Assembly: GCA_039811765.1 (NCBI GenBank)
Contig: JBDHZF010000001.1
Span: forward strand, 7,532 to 71,531
DNA length: 64,000 bases
Direction of reading: 5' to 3'
DNA from: JAGQUL01 sp039811765
GTDB lineage: Bacteria; Actinomycetota; Thermoleophilia; Gaiellales; SKUG01
The notes beneath the pieces were generated by a model. The model saw only the letters and a program-made list of their open reading frames with translations. It did no database searches and was not told the DNA's origin. This document shows, one piece after another, positions 26,534 through 34,660 of the stretch; the stretch's first letter is position 1, and each line of letters starts with the position of its first letter. A program made the position numbers and the translations under genes.

Positions 26534-27572
26534 CCGTGGAAACGCCGAGCTTCTTCTCGATGTCGGCCACGTACCCCTTGTCTCGGTCGAAGAAGTCGTC
26601 CATCACCGCGTCCCAGCCGCCGAGGTCGTCGATCGTGAACAGGTCTTTCGGCTCCGGGAACGCTACTCCTGCCGCATCCGCGGCTCCGTCCACCACCGGG
26701 CGATACCCGTGCTTGGCGAACGTCTGCTGCGCCTCGTCCGAGTAGAGGAACTTCACCCATGCGTCGACGGCCTCCTTCGCCTTCGTGCCGTCGAGCGTGG
26801 CCATCGGGTTCTCGATCAGGATCGTGGAGTCGGGCACAATGTGCTCGAAGTCGCCACCCTCGGCCTCGGCCTGGATCGCTTCCTGCTCGTAGGCAAGCAT
26901 CGCGTCGCCCTTGCCAGTGCCGAACACCTGCAACGCCTCGCGAGCGCTCTTGCTCTGCACCGGCGTGTTCTTGAGCAGCTGCTCCATCTTGTCGAGCGCC
27001 TCGTCGTGGCTGTCGCCGGCGCGCGTCCACGCGCCGTACGCCGCCATCAGGTTCCAGCGCGCGCCGCCCGACGTGAACGGGTTCGGCGTCACGACCTCCA
27101 CGTCGTCGTCGAGCAAGTCGTCCCACGTCTTGATGTGCTTCGGGTTGCCCTTGCGCACGACGATGGCAACCGTGCTGTTGGTGAGCATGCCGTCGTGACC
27201 ACCGACCGTGGTCCAGTCGTCGGACACGAGCTTCGCGTCGACGAGCCGCTGCACGTCGGGCTGGAGCGCGAGGTGGACGAAGTCGGTGGGCAGGCCGCCT
27301 TCCACGGCGCGCGACTGCTCGCCTGACGAGCCGTAGGACTGGTCGAACTGCACGTCCTTGCCGTCCTTGGTCTTGTTGAACATCGGGATCAGCTCTTCGT
27401 AGGCCTCGCGCGGCGTGGAGAACGCCACGAGCGAAATGCGATCGCCGGCGTTCGGCGCCGACGCGGATTTCTTGGTCGAGTCGCTGTCGGAATCGCAGCC
27501 CGTGGCGAACACAGCGGCCATGGCGATGGGGACGAGCGCGCGCAGCGCCGTGCGAAGCTTCGAAGTGGCCAT
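26526..27572 (-). CDS. sbp: Sulfate-binding lipoprotein of the ABC importer
   Basis: This 348-residue protein is the extracytoplasmic receptor. The N-terminus is basic, then hydrophobic, ending at the lipobox-like ATGC with Cys26 as the likely lipid anchor (-3 Ala is slightly unusual). Family markers are 'FSTPREAYEELIPMF', 'SYGSSGEQSRAVEGGLPTD' and 'NPFTSGGARWNLMAAYGAW', where the backbone and Ser residues hold the sulfate oxyanion. ATG 27572 is preceded by AAAGGA; 27 extra in-frame codons upstream run through the promoter and were rejected. It is the first gene of the cys operon and is transcribed divergently from an Rrf2 regulator. Confidence 0.92.
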   Translation of the reverse strand: MATSKLRTALRALVPIAMAAVFATGCDSDSDSTKKSASAPNAGDRISLVAFSTPREAYEELIPMFNKTKDGKDVQFDQSYGSSGEQSRAVEGGLPTDFVHLALQPDVQRLVDAKLVSDDWTTVGGHDGMLTNSTVAIVVRKGNPKHIKTWDDLLDDDVEVVTPNPFTSGGARWNLMAAYGAWTRAGDSHDEALDKMEQLLKNTPVQSKSAREALQVFGTGKGDAMLAYEQEAIQAEAEGGDFEHIVPDSTILIENPMATLDGTKAKEAVDAWVKFLYSDEAQQTFAKHGYRPVVDGAADAAGVAFPEPKDLFTIDDLGGWDAVMDDFFDRDKGYVADIEKKLGVSTDG

Positions 27573-27593
27573 GCTGAATGGTCCTTTCACATA

Positions 27594-27644
27594 TTTCCTA
27601 CCGAACAGGCCGGGATTATGGAGAAGCGGGTCGGACGCAGTCAA
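27594..27644 (-). promoter_or_regulatory. sbp promoter with putative Rrf2-type box
   Basis: Read on the minus strand, TTGACT (27644-27639) lies 18 nt upstream of CATAAT (27620-27615), a good vegetative promoter. Just after the expected start site comes GGTAGGAAA (27602-27594), ending 21 nt before the sbp ATG. The same 9-mer at the same distance occurs in the MBL-rhodanese promoter. A site here would block the polymerase, and the divergent Rrf2 gene is the obvious candidate regulator. Confidence 0.55.
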
Positions 27645-27756
27645 GTCGACCAAACGAATCTCGATTCAACCGGTTGGATTTCCGGGTCATGCCCATGCGG
27701 CCGCCCAGGGCTGGGGAGTCCGGTTTTGAGCGGGGTCCGGGGCTCGGCTCGCGCCA

Positions 27757-27801
27757 CTATCGAGCGAATCCGACGGTTCAGGCGACGGATTCGCCCGATA
27801 G
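27757..27801. promoter_or_regulatory. Long inverted repeat upstream of the Rrf2 gene
   Basis: CTATCGAGCGAATCCGACG and its near-complement form 19-nt arms with two mismatches around a 7-nt loop. It lies 86-130 nt upstream of the Rrf2 start. It could be an RNA hairpin in the leader or a paired operator. Confidence 0.5.
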
Positions 27802-27886
27802 CGCTCGCCACGACCTCACGCCAACGAGCCACGACCTCAAGGCACGGTTCTCCGTGTGCAGGGCCTCGATCTGCGAGGATCGGCGC

Positions 27887-28348
27887 ATGAGGATCTCCGC
27901 CAAAGCCGAATACGCCGTGCGGGCGGCGCTCGAGCTGGCCGCGGCCGTGGACGACGGCGCACCGATGAAGGCGGAAGCGATCTCGCGCGCGCAGGAGATC
28001 CCGGCGAAGTTCCTCGAATCGATCCTGCTGGATCTGCGCCGCGCGGATCTCGTGCGCAGCCAACGCGGCGCCGTGGGCGGCTATTGGCTCGCGACCGAGC
28101 CCGACGAGGTGTCGATCGCGGACGTGATCCGCGCGGTGGACGGTCCGCTCGCGTACGTGCGCGGCGAGCGACCCGAGCACGTGGAGTACTCCGGCGCGTC
28201 CGAACACCTGTCGGGAATCTGGATCGCGCTGCGCGCCAGCTTGCGCATCGTGCTCGAGGAGACATCGCTTGCCGACGTGCTCGACGGACGGCTTCCCGCC
28301 CCGGTGAGCGCGCTGGTCAACGACCCCGACAGCTGGACTCCGCACTGA
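27887..28348 (+). CDS. Rrf2-family transcriptional regulator (CymR/IscR-like)
   Basis: This 153-residue protein has the Rrf2 winged-helix layout: 'MRISAKAEYAVRAALELA' at the N-terminus, 'IPAKFLESILLDLRRADLVRS' as the recognition helix region, and 'QRGAVGGYWLATEP' as the wing. The dimerisation helix follows with 'SIADVIRAVDGPL'. No Cys triad is present, so it does not carry an IscR-like Fe-S cluster and is closer to CymR, the cysteine-metabolism repressor. GAGGAT precedes ATG 27887. Its divergent position next to the sulfate importer and the shared box at 36854 point to control of sulfur assimilation; this is inference. Confidence 0.88.
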   Translation: MRISAKAEYAVRAALELAAAVDDGAPMKAEAISRAQEIPAKFLESILLDLRRADLVRSQRGAVGGYWLATEPDEVSIADVIRAVDGPLAYVRGERPEHVEYSGASEHLSGIWIALRASLRIVLEETSLADVLDGRLPAPVSALVNDPDSWTPH

Positions 28349-29280
28349 TGCGACGGCGTCGCCGACGCGGCCGAGGCATTCCGACCGCCGCGCTCGTCGC
28401 CGGCGTGGTCGTCGCCCTCGGCGCTTCGGCGTGGCTGTTCATTGCGCAAGGCAGCGACGATTCGGACGCGAAGCGCGAGCACAACCAAACTGAAGCGGGC
28501 GAGCAGAAGGACCAGGCCGACAGCGTGCTGGAGCTGCCGAAAGACGACACGCCATCGGGCGATCGCCTGGATCCCGACGCGGTTCGCAACGGTTCGCGGG
28601 GCGAGGACGACGACGCGAACGAGGACGACGCGGGCGTCGATGCCGACGGCGGCGCGAGTCCGGCCCTGCTGCAGCACCTTCGCGGCACGCGGGTCGCGCT
28701 TGCGAACGCCGCCGCGGCTGGCGCGGGCGACGAGGACAGGATATTGCGCATCGGCGCGACGCGCGTGGCCTGCGCTGCCGCGACCGATCCTGTGCGCGCA
28801 CGCGCGCAAGAACAGTTGACCGCCGAACTCGCACGCCAACTCGCCGCCGCCGGCGCGACGGTCACGCGCGCGGACGATCGTCCGTCGTGCGTGGACGCGC
28901 GATCGACGAGCTTGGCGAAGGCCGAGTACGGGATCGTCGTCGGCGACGCGGATGCTCGACGCGTGCTGCCGGCGACCGGCGCGAACGCAAACGCTGCGCC
29001 AACGCCAGGCTCGAGGAGCCTCGCGAACGAGATCGCAGGCTGGCTTGGCCTCGACGGCTCCACGATTGCGGCAACCTCCGCCGCTCGACAACACGTTGCG
29101 AGCGTTGCGGCGATCACGACGACGAACGCAGCGTCGATTGCGCTCGTCGAGGTCTCGTCCTCCGACTTGCAGGCCACCGCCGCGAAGGAGACGGCCGCGT
29201 CGATCGTCGCCGCGATCGCGAGCGCCGCGACGCACGCTATTGCGCCGCAGCCTCGCCCCACGGATGGTGCGCGACCGTGA
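28348..29280 (+). CDS. Hypothetical membrane-anchored protein
   Basis: I do not recognise a family for this 310-residue protein. A very basic N-terminus (MRRRRRRRGR-like) is followed by one transmembrane helix (about residues 12-34). A long acidic low-complexity linker rich in Asp and Glu follows (about 35-105). The C-terminal 200 residues form an Ala-rich alpha/beta domain with two Cys and 'LTAELARQLAAAGATVTRAD'. This last pattern is reminiscent of extracellular amidase- or SPOR-like alpha/beta folds, but no catalytic residues can be assigned. The ATG overlaps the Rrf2 stop by one base (TGATG), so the two genes are coupled. The 3' end overlaps the convergent sensor kinase by 44 bp. Confidence 0.65.
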   Translation: MRRRRRRGRGIPTAALVAGVVVALGASAWLFIAQGSDDSDAKREHNQTEAGEQKDQADSVLELPKDDTPSGDRLDPDAVRNGSRGEDDDANEDDAGVDADGGASPALLQHLRGTRVALANAAAAGAGDEDRILRIGATRVACAAATDPVRARAQEQLTAELARQLAAAGATVTRADDRPSCVDARSTSLAKAEYGIVVGDADARRVLPATGANANAAPTPGSRSLANEIAGWLGLDGSTIAATSAARQHVASVAAITTTNAASIALVEVSSSDLQATAAKETAASIVAAIASAATHAIAPQPRPTDGARP

Positions 29281-30637
29281 CGACCCGCTCACCTTCGGGA
29301 CCGTCCGGCAGGTAGACCCGAAAGGACGCGCCGGTGCCGGCGCGATTGCCGTCGCGGTCGCCTTGGTGACGCTCCTCCACCCAGGCACGTCCACCGTGCA
29401 AGCGCGCGAATCGATCCACGAGCGACAGCCCGATGCCCGTGCCGGGTTTGTGGCCGCTCGTCAACGCCCCGCGCTCGAACGGCGCGAAGATCGTTCCGCG
29501 ATATTGAATCGGCACTCCGGGACCCTCGTCGTCCACGCGCAGCAAGATTCCGTCATCCACTCGTTCCAGATGGATCTCGACCGTGGACGATGCCGGCGAG
29601 TACTTGAGCGCGTTGCCCACGAGGTTGTCGATGACGCGCTCGACCTTCCCCGCGTCGACGATTCCGATCGCATGCTCCTGATCCACGACGAGCGACCGAC
29701 CGGTTGCTTCGGCGGCTCGATGCGCGCAGGCGCGCGCGAGTTCGGCGACATCGACGCGCGCACGTTCGATCGACACGCTCCCACGCCCCATCCGCTCGAT
29801 GTCGAGCAGGTCCTCGAGCAACCGTTCCAACCGATGCGATTCCTCCACGACGTGATCCAGCATCACGCGCGCCTCAGGCGCGAGTCCGGGCGAGAAGTCG
29901 CGAATCGTCACCGAGAAGCCCAAGATCGAGGTGAGGGGCGTGCGCAGCTCGTGCGACACCGCGGCGAGGAACGTGGAACGAAGCTCGTCGAGCGATCGAA
30001 GCGCCGCGGCGGCCTCTTGCTCCGCACGCAGCGCGAGCAACAGCCGCGCGTGTTCGCGACGGGCGCGCTCGGCCATCCACCCGGCGACGCACGCGATCAG
30101 GAACCCCACGCCCACGCGGAAGGAGATCGAGGTCCAGTAGAACCCGAACTCGAATCGGTCCGAAGCCCACGCGTCTCGAAGCGCGTACGACACGCCGACC
30201 ACGCCCATCGTGATCAGCGACCCACGAATGCCGTATCGATACGCGCCCTCGACCACTGCGACGTACCCGACCACGAAGATCGCCGTGTAGACGTCGAACG
30301 AGAAGACCCAAATCAGCGCGATCGCGAACGCCGTGTCCGCAGCCAACGCGAACGCGCCCACCCAGCCGCGCCCCTCGTACGCCTGCTCGGTGCCTCGCTC
30401 GCGCATCCATGCGACCGTGATCACGATCGAGCACGCCGTGATCGTTGCGATGACGGTCCATGCCGCGGCGCGATACCCCGCCGGGTACGGCAGGTAGAAC
30501 GTGGCGACCTGAACGGCGGCGAAGACGATCGCGACCCACCGGATCGCGACCATCACCCCTTCCGCGTCCACCCGCTTCACATCGGCACGAAGTTCCACGT
30601 TCACATCGTACGTCGCCAAGGCGCACGGAGCCAGCAT
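29237..30637 (-). CDS. Membrane sensor histidine kinase (orphan)
   Basis: This 466-residue protein has about six transmembrane segments in the first 195 residues and no large extracytoplasmic sensor. The HisKA H-box is 'AAVSHELRTPLTSILGF'. The ATPase domain has the N-box 'DNLVGNALKYSP', the G1 box 'VDDEGPGVP' and the G2 box 'GTGIGLSLV'. It autophosphorylates on His and passes phosphate to a response regulator, but none is encoded nearby. AAAGGA 9 nt ahead of ATG 30637 supports the start; ATG 28 codons later ('MVAIRWVAI') is an alternative. It overlaps the convergent membrane-protein gene by 44 bp. Confidence 0.9.
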   Translation of the reverse strand: MLAPCALATYDVNVELRADVKRVDAEGVMVAIRWVAIVFAAVQVATFYLPYPAGYRAAAWTVIATITACSIVITVAWMRERGTEQAYEGRGWVGAFALAADTAFAIALIWVFSFDVYTAIFVVGYVAVVEGAYRYGIRGSLITMGVVGVSYALRDAWASDRFEFGFYWTSISFRVGVGFLIACVAGWMAERARREHARLLLALRAEQEAAAALRSLDELRSTFLAAVSHELRTPLTSILGFSVTIRDFSPGLAPEARVMLDHVVEESHRLERLLEDLLDIERMGRGSVSIERARVDVAELARACAHRAAEATGRSLVVDQEHAIGIVDAGKVERVIDNLVGNALKYSPASSTVEIHLERVDDGILLRVDDEGPGVPIQYRGTIFAPFERGALTSGHKPGTGIGLSLVDRFARLHGGRAWVEERHQGDRDGNRAGTGASFRVYLPDGPEGERVVTVAHHPWGEAAAQ

Positions 30638-30676
30638 TCGAACGAATCCTTTGCAGCATCTCGCAGTCCTTTCGCA

Positions 30677-30784
30677 CTAGAGGACGTGGCAGAAGTCCCC
30701 GTGGATGGCGGGCGAGCGGCCCGGCGAAGCGAGCGCCGTCCAGGCGCCGACTGACGCCGCGCGGATTTCTGCCACGTCCGCTAG
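30677..30784. repeat. 108-bp element with 18-bp terminal inverted repeats bounded by CTAG
   Basis: The left end CTAGAGGACGTGGCAGAA and the right end TTCTGCCACGTCCGCTAG are inverted repeats with one mismatch. Imperfect pairing continues about 10 bp further inward. The interior is GC-rich and non-coding. The left end recurs at 23812-23844. The size and the ends suggest a REP-like or miniature mobile element; no transposase is present in the window. Confidence 0.65.
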
Positions 30785-30840
30785 CGAATCGCACGACAAC
30801 CAAATCGTTCCATTCGCGCGGATCTGAGATATTGCGTCGC

Positions 30841-32331
30841 ATGACACAGCCCGACGCCGTTTCGCAGCACGCCCCGTCCTCCGCCACGTCCACTGCGATC
30901 AGCGTGATGCACGGGGACGGCATCGGCCCGGAGGTCGTCTCGGCTGCGCTGCGGCTCATGCAGGAAGCCGGGGCCAAACTGGACGTCGAAGCGTGCCGCG
31001 CGGGAGCGCAGGTGTTTCGCGAGGGCAATTCCACCGGCGTGCCGCAGGAAACGATCGATTCCATCACCCGAACGGGCGTGGCGCTCAAGGGGCCGCTGGA
31101 GACGCCGATCGGCTACGGCGAAAAGAGTGCGAACGTCACGTTGCGCAAGCTGTTCGAGACGTACGGCAACATTCGCCCGGCCCGTGAGATTCCCGGGCTC
31201 GCCACGCCGTACGCCGGCCGCGGCGTGGACCTCGTCATCGTTCGCGAGAACCTCGAAGATCTATACGCGGGCGTGGAGCACATGCAAACGCCGGGCATCT
31301 GCGTCTCGCTGAAGATCATCACGCACCACGGAAGCGAGAAGATCTCGCGCCTCGCGTTCGAGTACGCGCGCGCGACGGGTCGCAAAACCGTCACGTGCGC
31401 CACGAAGGCGAACATCATGAAGCTGGGCGAGGGGATGTTCAGCCGCACGTTCGACGAGGTGGCAGCGGACTACCCGGACGTCGAGGCGCGCCAGATCCTC
31501 GTCGACAATTGCGCGCACCAGCTGGTGATGCATCCCGAGCAGTTCGACGTGATCGTCACCACGAACATGAACGGCGACATCCTCAGCGATCTCACGAGCG
31601 GCCTGGTGGGCGGCTTGGGCTTCGCGCCGAGCGCGAACATCGGCTCGGAGACGGCGATGTTCGAGGCTGTGCATGGCTCCGCGCCGGACATCGCGGGCAA
31701 GGACATCGCGAACCCGTCCGCGCTGATGTTCAGCTCGGCGATGATGTTGCGACACATGGGCCAGCCGGACGCGGCCGACGTGATCGAGGACGCGCTGCTG
31801 TTCACGCTCGAAGAAGGACGCTTCCTGACCGGCGACATCGCGCGCGACCATGAAGCCGTGGGCACGACGGCGTTCACCAACGCGGTGATCGACAACCTCG
31901 GCAAGCAGCCCACGGTAGGCGAACGCCGAACCTCGAAGCCGCTCGTGATGCCGCACAGCAGCTGGCGACCGGAGTTCGTGCGCGCGAAGGTCACCGAGGT
32001 CGTGGGCATGGAGGTGCTGCTCGAAAAAGAGGACATGAGCGCGAACGAGGTGGGGCATCTCGTGGAGCGCTGCGTCGAGGGCAGCCCGCTGAAGCTGGCG
32101 CTCATCTCCAGCCGAGGCAACAAGGTGTACCCCGGCGATCCGGACGACGTGGAGATGATCGAGACGTGGCGCGCGCGATTCGTGCGAGTCGACGATTCGC
32201 AGTCCGTGACCGACGAGCAGATCTTCCGCGTGGTGAGCTGCCTGGGCGAGAACTTCCGCTGGTCCAACCTGCAGAAGCTGCTGATGTTCGACGGTGAGCT
32301 CGGCTACACCAAGGTCAGCGGCGAGGCCTGA
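30841..32331 (+). CDS. icd: NADP-dependent isocitrate dehydrogenase (Thermus-type, long form)
   Basis: This 496-residue enzyme converts isocitrate to 2-oxoglutarate in the TCA cycle. The N-terminus has 'VMHGDGIGPEVV', followed by the substrate and metal residues in 'GDILSDLTSGLVGGLGFAPS' and 'FEAVHGSAPDIAGKDIANPS'. A C-terminal extension of about 150 residues beyond the core is the feature of the Thermus/Rickettsia-type enzyme, and the length equals that of the Thermus protein. ATG 30841 has no clear Shine-Dalgarno; in-frame sequence upstream runs through the 30677 repeat element and is rejected. It is likely monocistronic. Confidence 0.92.
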   Translation: MTQPDAVSQHAPSSATSTAISVMHGDGIGPEVVSAALRLMQEAGAKLDVEACRAGAQVFREGNSTGVPQETIDSITRTGVALKGPLETPIGYGEKSANVTLRKLFETYGNIRPAREIPGLATPYAGRGVDLVIVRENLEDLYAGVEHMQTPGICVSLKIITHHGSEKISRLAFEYARATGRKTVTCATKANIMKLGEGMFSRTFDEVAADYPDVEARQILVDNCAHQLVMHPEQFDVIVTTNMNGDILSDLTSGLVGGLGFAPSANIGSETAMFEAVHGSAPDIAGKDIANPSALMFSSAMMLRHMGQPDAADVIEDALLFTLEEGRFLTGDIARDHEAVGTTAFTNAVIDNLGKQPTVGERRTSKPLVMPHSSWRPEFVRAKVTEVVGMEVLLEKEDMSANEVGHLVERCVEGSPLKLALISSRGNKVYPGDPDDVEMIETWRARFVRVDDSQSVTDEQIFRVVSCLGENFRWSNLQKLLMFDGELGYTKVSGEA

Positions 32332-32358
32332 CGGGGCGCAGAGCCAGCATCATTCCCG

Positions 32359-32383
32359 CCATTTCCCATCGGAATGGTAGACT
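32359..32383 (+). promoter_or_regulatory. Palindrome and -10 box of a probable leaderless promoter (EgtD-like gene)
   Basis: CCATTTCC, a CATC loop and GGAATGG form a near-perfect inverted repeat that runs into TAGACT (32378-32383). The ATG follows after 6 nt with no Shine-Dalgarno. The palindrome would occupy the -35/-10 spacer, so it is a candidate operator. Its TTTCC start resembles the sulfur box at 27594 and 36851, but only loosely. Confidence 0.45.
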
Positions 32384-32389
32384 TTTGGC

Positions 32390-33367
32390 ATGGCGCCCAT
32401 GCTCACAACACCAGCGACGACGATTCGACGACACGTCACCGACGAGCAGCTGCACGCTCGCTTGCTGGACGAGGTGCGGACCGGTCTGGTGTCAGAAGCG
32501 CCGTGGCTGCCCACGCGACTGCTCTACCTCGGGCTGGGCGGGCGCCGCTTCGAGGCTGTCGCCGGCGATCCGCGATACCGACTCGCGCGCCGCGAACAGG
32601 CGCTGCTTCGACGGCACGCGCGCACGATCATGCAGCTCGCGGATTGCAGCCATGTCCTGGAGCTGGGCGGCGGAGCGTCCGAGAAGCTCGCGACGCTGGT
32701 CGCGTCGACCGACGCCCCGCTAACAGTTACCGCGGTGGACGTGGACGAGCCGGGAGTGGTGCGGGGACTGGACATGCTCGCGACATCGCACTCACACGTA
32801 CGCGACACCGAAGCGATCATCGGCGACATGCTCGACGATTCACACGAGTTGCCGCGACACGGTCGACGCTTGGCGGCGCTGCTCGGCAGCACGCTCGGCA
32901 ACTTCGACGAGCAAGAGCGAACCGTGCTCCTGCGTTCGGTCGCCAGCAGCAGCGAGTCGGGCGATGCGCTGCTGCTCGGATTGGACGTGAACGGCCGCGG
33001 GTTCGACCAGTTCTTCGCGTACTCGAGCGACGCGATCTCGAACTTCAATCGCGAAGCGTTCACCACGCTTGGCGCGCTGCTCGCCGAACCGCTGACGCGC
33101 GACGACGTCGACCACCGCGTGGAATGGAGCGACGTCGAACGCGCGGTGCGCGTGCAGCTCGTGCCGCGACACACGATCGAGCTGACGAATCCGGCCCTCG
33201 GCGATTCGATCACGATTCGCGCTGGCGTGCCGATCACAACCGCCGTCAGCCGCAAGCCACGCCCGGACACGCTGGACCGCGAGCTTGCCGCCGCTGGATT
33301 CGACCGCACGACCTGGTGGTTCGACGACTCAACGCTGCATGCCGTGGTGCTGGCGCGAAGTGGCTAA
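32390..33367 (+). CDS. EgtD-like amino-acid N-alpha-methyltransferase
   Basis: This 325-residue protein belongs to the Methyltransf_33 (EgtD) family. The SAM site 'VLELGGGASEKLATL' begins at residue 89, the motif 'LLGSTLGNFDEQER' contains the conserved Asn171, and the C-terminal 'TWWFDD' strand is present. EgtD trimethylates histidine to hercynine, the first step to ergothioneine. In the mycobacterial enzyme Glu282 and Ser284 (E-V-S) read the imidazole. Here the same position is A285-V286-S287, and the residue corresponding to Met252 also appears changed. Another amino acid may be the substrate. No egtB, egtC or egtE gene is adjacent. The start follows a leaderless-type promoter. Confidence 0.8.
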   Translation: MAPMLTTPATTIRRHVTDEQLHARLLDEVRTGLVSEAPWLPTRLLYLGLGGRRFEAVAGDPRYRLARREQALLRRHARTIMQLADCSHVLELGGGASEKLATLVASTDAPLTVTAVDVDEPGVVRGLDMLATSHSHVRDTEAIIGDMLDDSHELPRHGRRLAALLGSTLGNFDEQERTVLLRSVASSSESGDALLLGLDVNGRGFDQFFAYSSDAISNFNREAFTTLGALLAEPLTRDDVDHRVEWSDVERAVRVQLVPRHTIELTNPALGDSITIRAGVPITTAVSRKPRPDTLDRELAAAGFDRTTWWFDDSTLHAVVLARSG

Positions 33368-34660
33368 GGCGTTCGCCACGATCGCGGCTTGATCGCGCAG
33401 CTCCACCACCGCGGTGGTCTCCAGCAGCTCGCCGCGCCGCAGCGCGCCGATGACGTAGATCGAGGGGGAATCCTCGGCTCTCCGACCAACGGGCGGCGTC
33501 AGCCGGCCATCGACGTCCGCGCGCACGCCGATTCGCAGCGCGTCCGGTTCGGCGAGGCGGCGTTGGAGCAGCGACCGCACGAAAGGATCGGCGTGGTCGA
33601 GGATCGACGTGCCGAACCCGGTGCAATTGATCACTCGATCGGCCTCGGCGATCGCGTCCTCGACAGGGCCAGACCAGCGTCGCAACCGCCCGTCCTGTTC
33701 GAGCTGGGCGACACGCTGCGCGATCGCCGGCGCCATGCGATGGCGGATGCACTCCCACGCGCGATCGTAGTGGTCGAAGAACCGCTGCTGTTCGGCTGGA
33801 GGGAGCGCGCGCCACAGACTCTGTGTTCGCGGACGCAGCGCGTCGACCACGTCTCGCCAGTCGAGCCCGACGATCTCGGCGCGCGAGACTGACCGGTCGA
33901 AGGCCGCGGCGTAGGCGTCGGCGGTCGCGTCGACGGTGTCGAACGCGCTCAAGTCCACGTCCGCGGGTCGACCCGGCTCGACGAGGTGCGCGCGTGGCGC
34001 CAAGCCAGTGCGAGAGACGGTGAGCACCGTCGCGGCGGGATCGACGGTGCAGGTGGTGAGCGCGAGGTCGACTGCGGTGAGTCCCATGCCGATAAGCAGC
34101 GTCGTGGCGCCCACGGGAACCGCTGTCAACGCTTCGGCAGACCACGGATCGTCGATTCCGCGGTCGCCAGCCAGCTCGCGTATCGAATCAGGCAAGCGGG
34201 ACGGCGCGGGCCCGATCGCAACCACGACGTGATCGGCGACGATCGTGGATTCGTCGTCCAGCTGGACCTCCAACCGCTCGGGTCGGCGAATGCCGATCGC
34301 GCGCGCGCGACGATGCTCGACGGATCGACCGCGTTCGCGCATGCGCTCGATCGCGTCGCTTGCGACATCGGCGAGGTAGTCGCCGTAGCGGGCACGCGGC
34401 TGGAACTGCGCGGACGTCGAGTCGACACCGTGCTCGCGCAGCCAGCGCACGAATCCATCCGGATCGTTGGCTGATGCGCCCAGCACGCCCGCGCGCACGT
34501 TGAGCAGGTGTTGCGGATCAGGCGTCGAGTACGCGCCGCCCGGGCCGATGCGCGACGCGGGCTCGATCACCGTCACGTCCGCAGCGGTGTCTCGCGCCGC
34601 CAGCTCGGCGAGCAGAAACGCGGCGGCGCACCCACCGCCCACGATCGCGATCTTCGTCAT
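33329..34660 (-). CDS. FAD/NAD(P)-binding flavoprotein of the sulfur operon
   Basis: This 443-residue protein begins with a dinucleotide-binding fold: 'IAIVGGGCAAAFLLAELA' followed by 'VTVIEPASRIGPGGAYSTPD' and 'HLLNVRAG', the pattern of the NAD_binding_9 FAD/NAD(P) family. A second nucleotide-binding motif 'LLIGMGLTAVDLAL' lies near residue 193, and 'VINCTGFGTSILDHADPFV' closes the core. It should be a flavin-dependent oxidoreductase; its substrate is unknown. ATG 34660 overlaps the rhodanese stop by 4 nt, so it is the third gene of the MBL-rhodanese operon. The 3' end overlaps the convergent EgtD-like gene by 39 bp. Confidence 0.78.
   Translation of the reverse strand: MTKIAIVGGGCAAAFLLAELAARDTAADVTVIEPASRIGPGGAYSTPDPQHLLNVRAGVLGASANDPDGFVRWLREHGVDSTSAQFQPRARYGDYLADVASDAIERMRERGRSVEHRRARAIGIRRPERLEVQLDDESTIVADHVVVAIGPAPSRLPDSIRELAGDRGIDDPWSAEALTAVPVGATTLLIGMGLTAVDLALTTCTVDPAATVLTVSRTGLAPRAHLVEPGRPADVDLSAFDTVDATADAYAAAFDRSVSRAEIVGLDWRDVVDALRPRTQSLWRALPPAEQQRFFDHYDRAWECIRHRMAPAIAQRVAQLEQDGRLRRWSGPVEDAIAEADRVINCTGFGTSILDHADPFVRSLLQRRLAEPDALRIGVRADVDGRLTPPVGRRAEDSPSIYVIGALRRGELLETTAVVELRDQAAIVANALATSRQHHGMQR

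Larger units (their letters stand above)
27573..27886. other. 314-bp divergent intergenic region (sbp / Rrf2)
   Basis: The region holds the sbp promoter and TTTCCTACC box (27594-27644), a short GAATC-TC-GATTC inverted repeat (27656-27667), a strong 19-bp-arm inverted repeat (27757-27801), and a direct repeat CCACGACCTCA (27808-27818 and 27829-27839). Nothing coding is supported. Confidence 0.6.
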
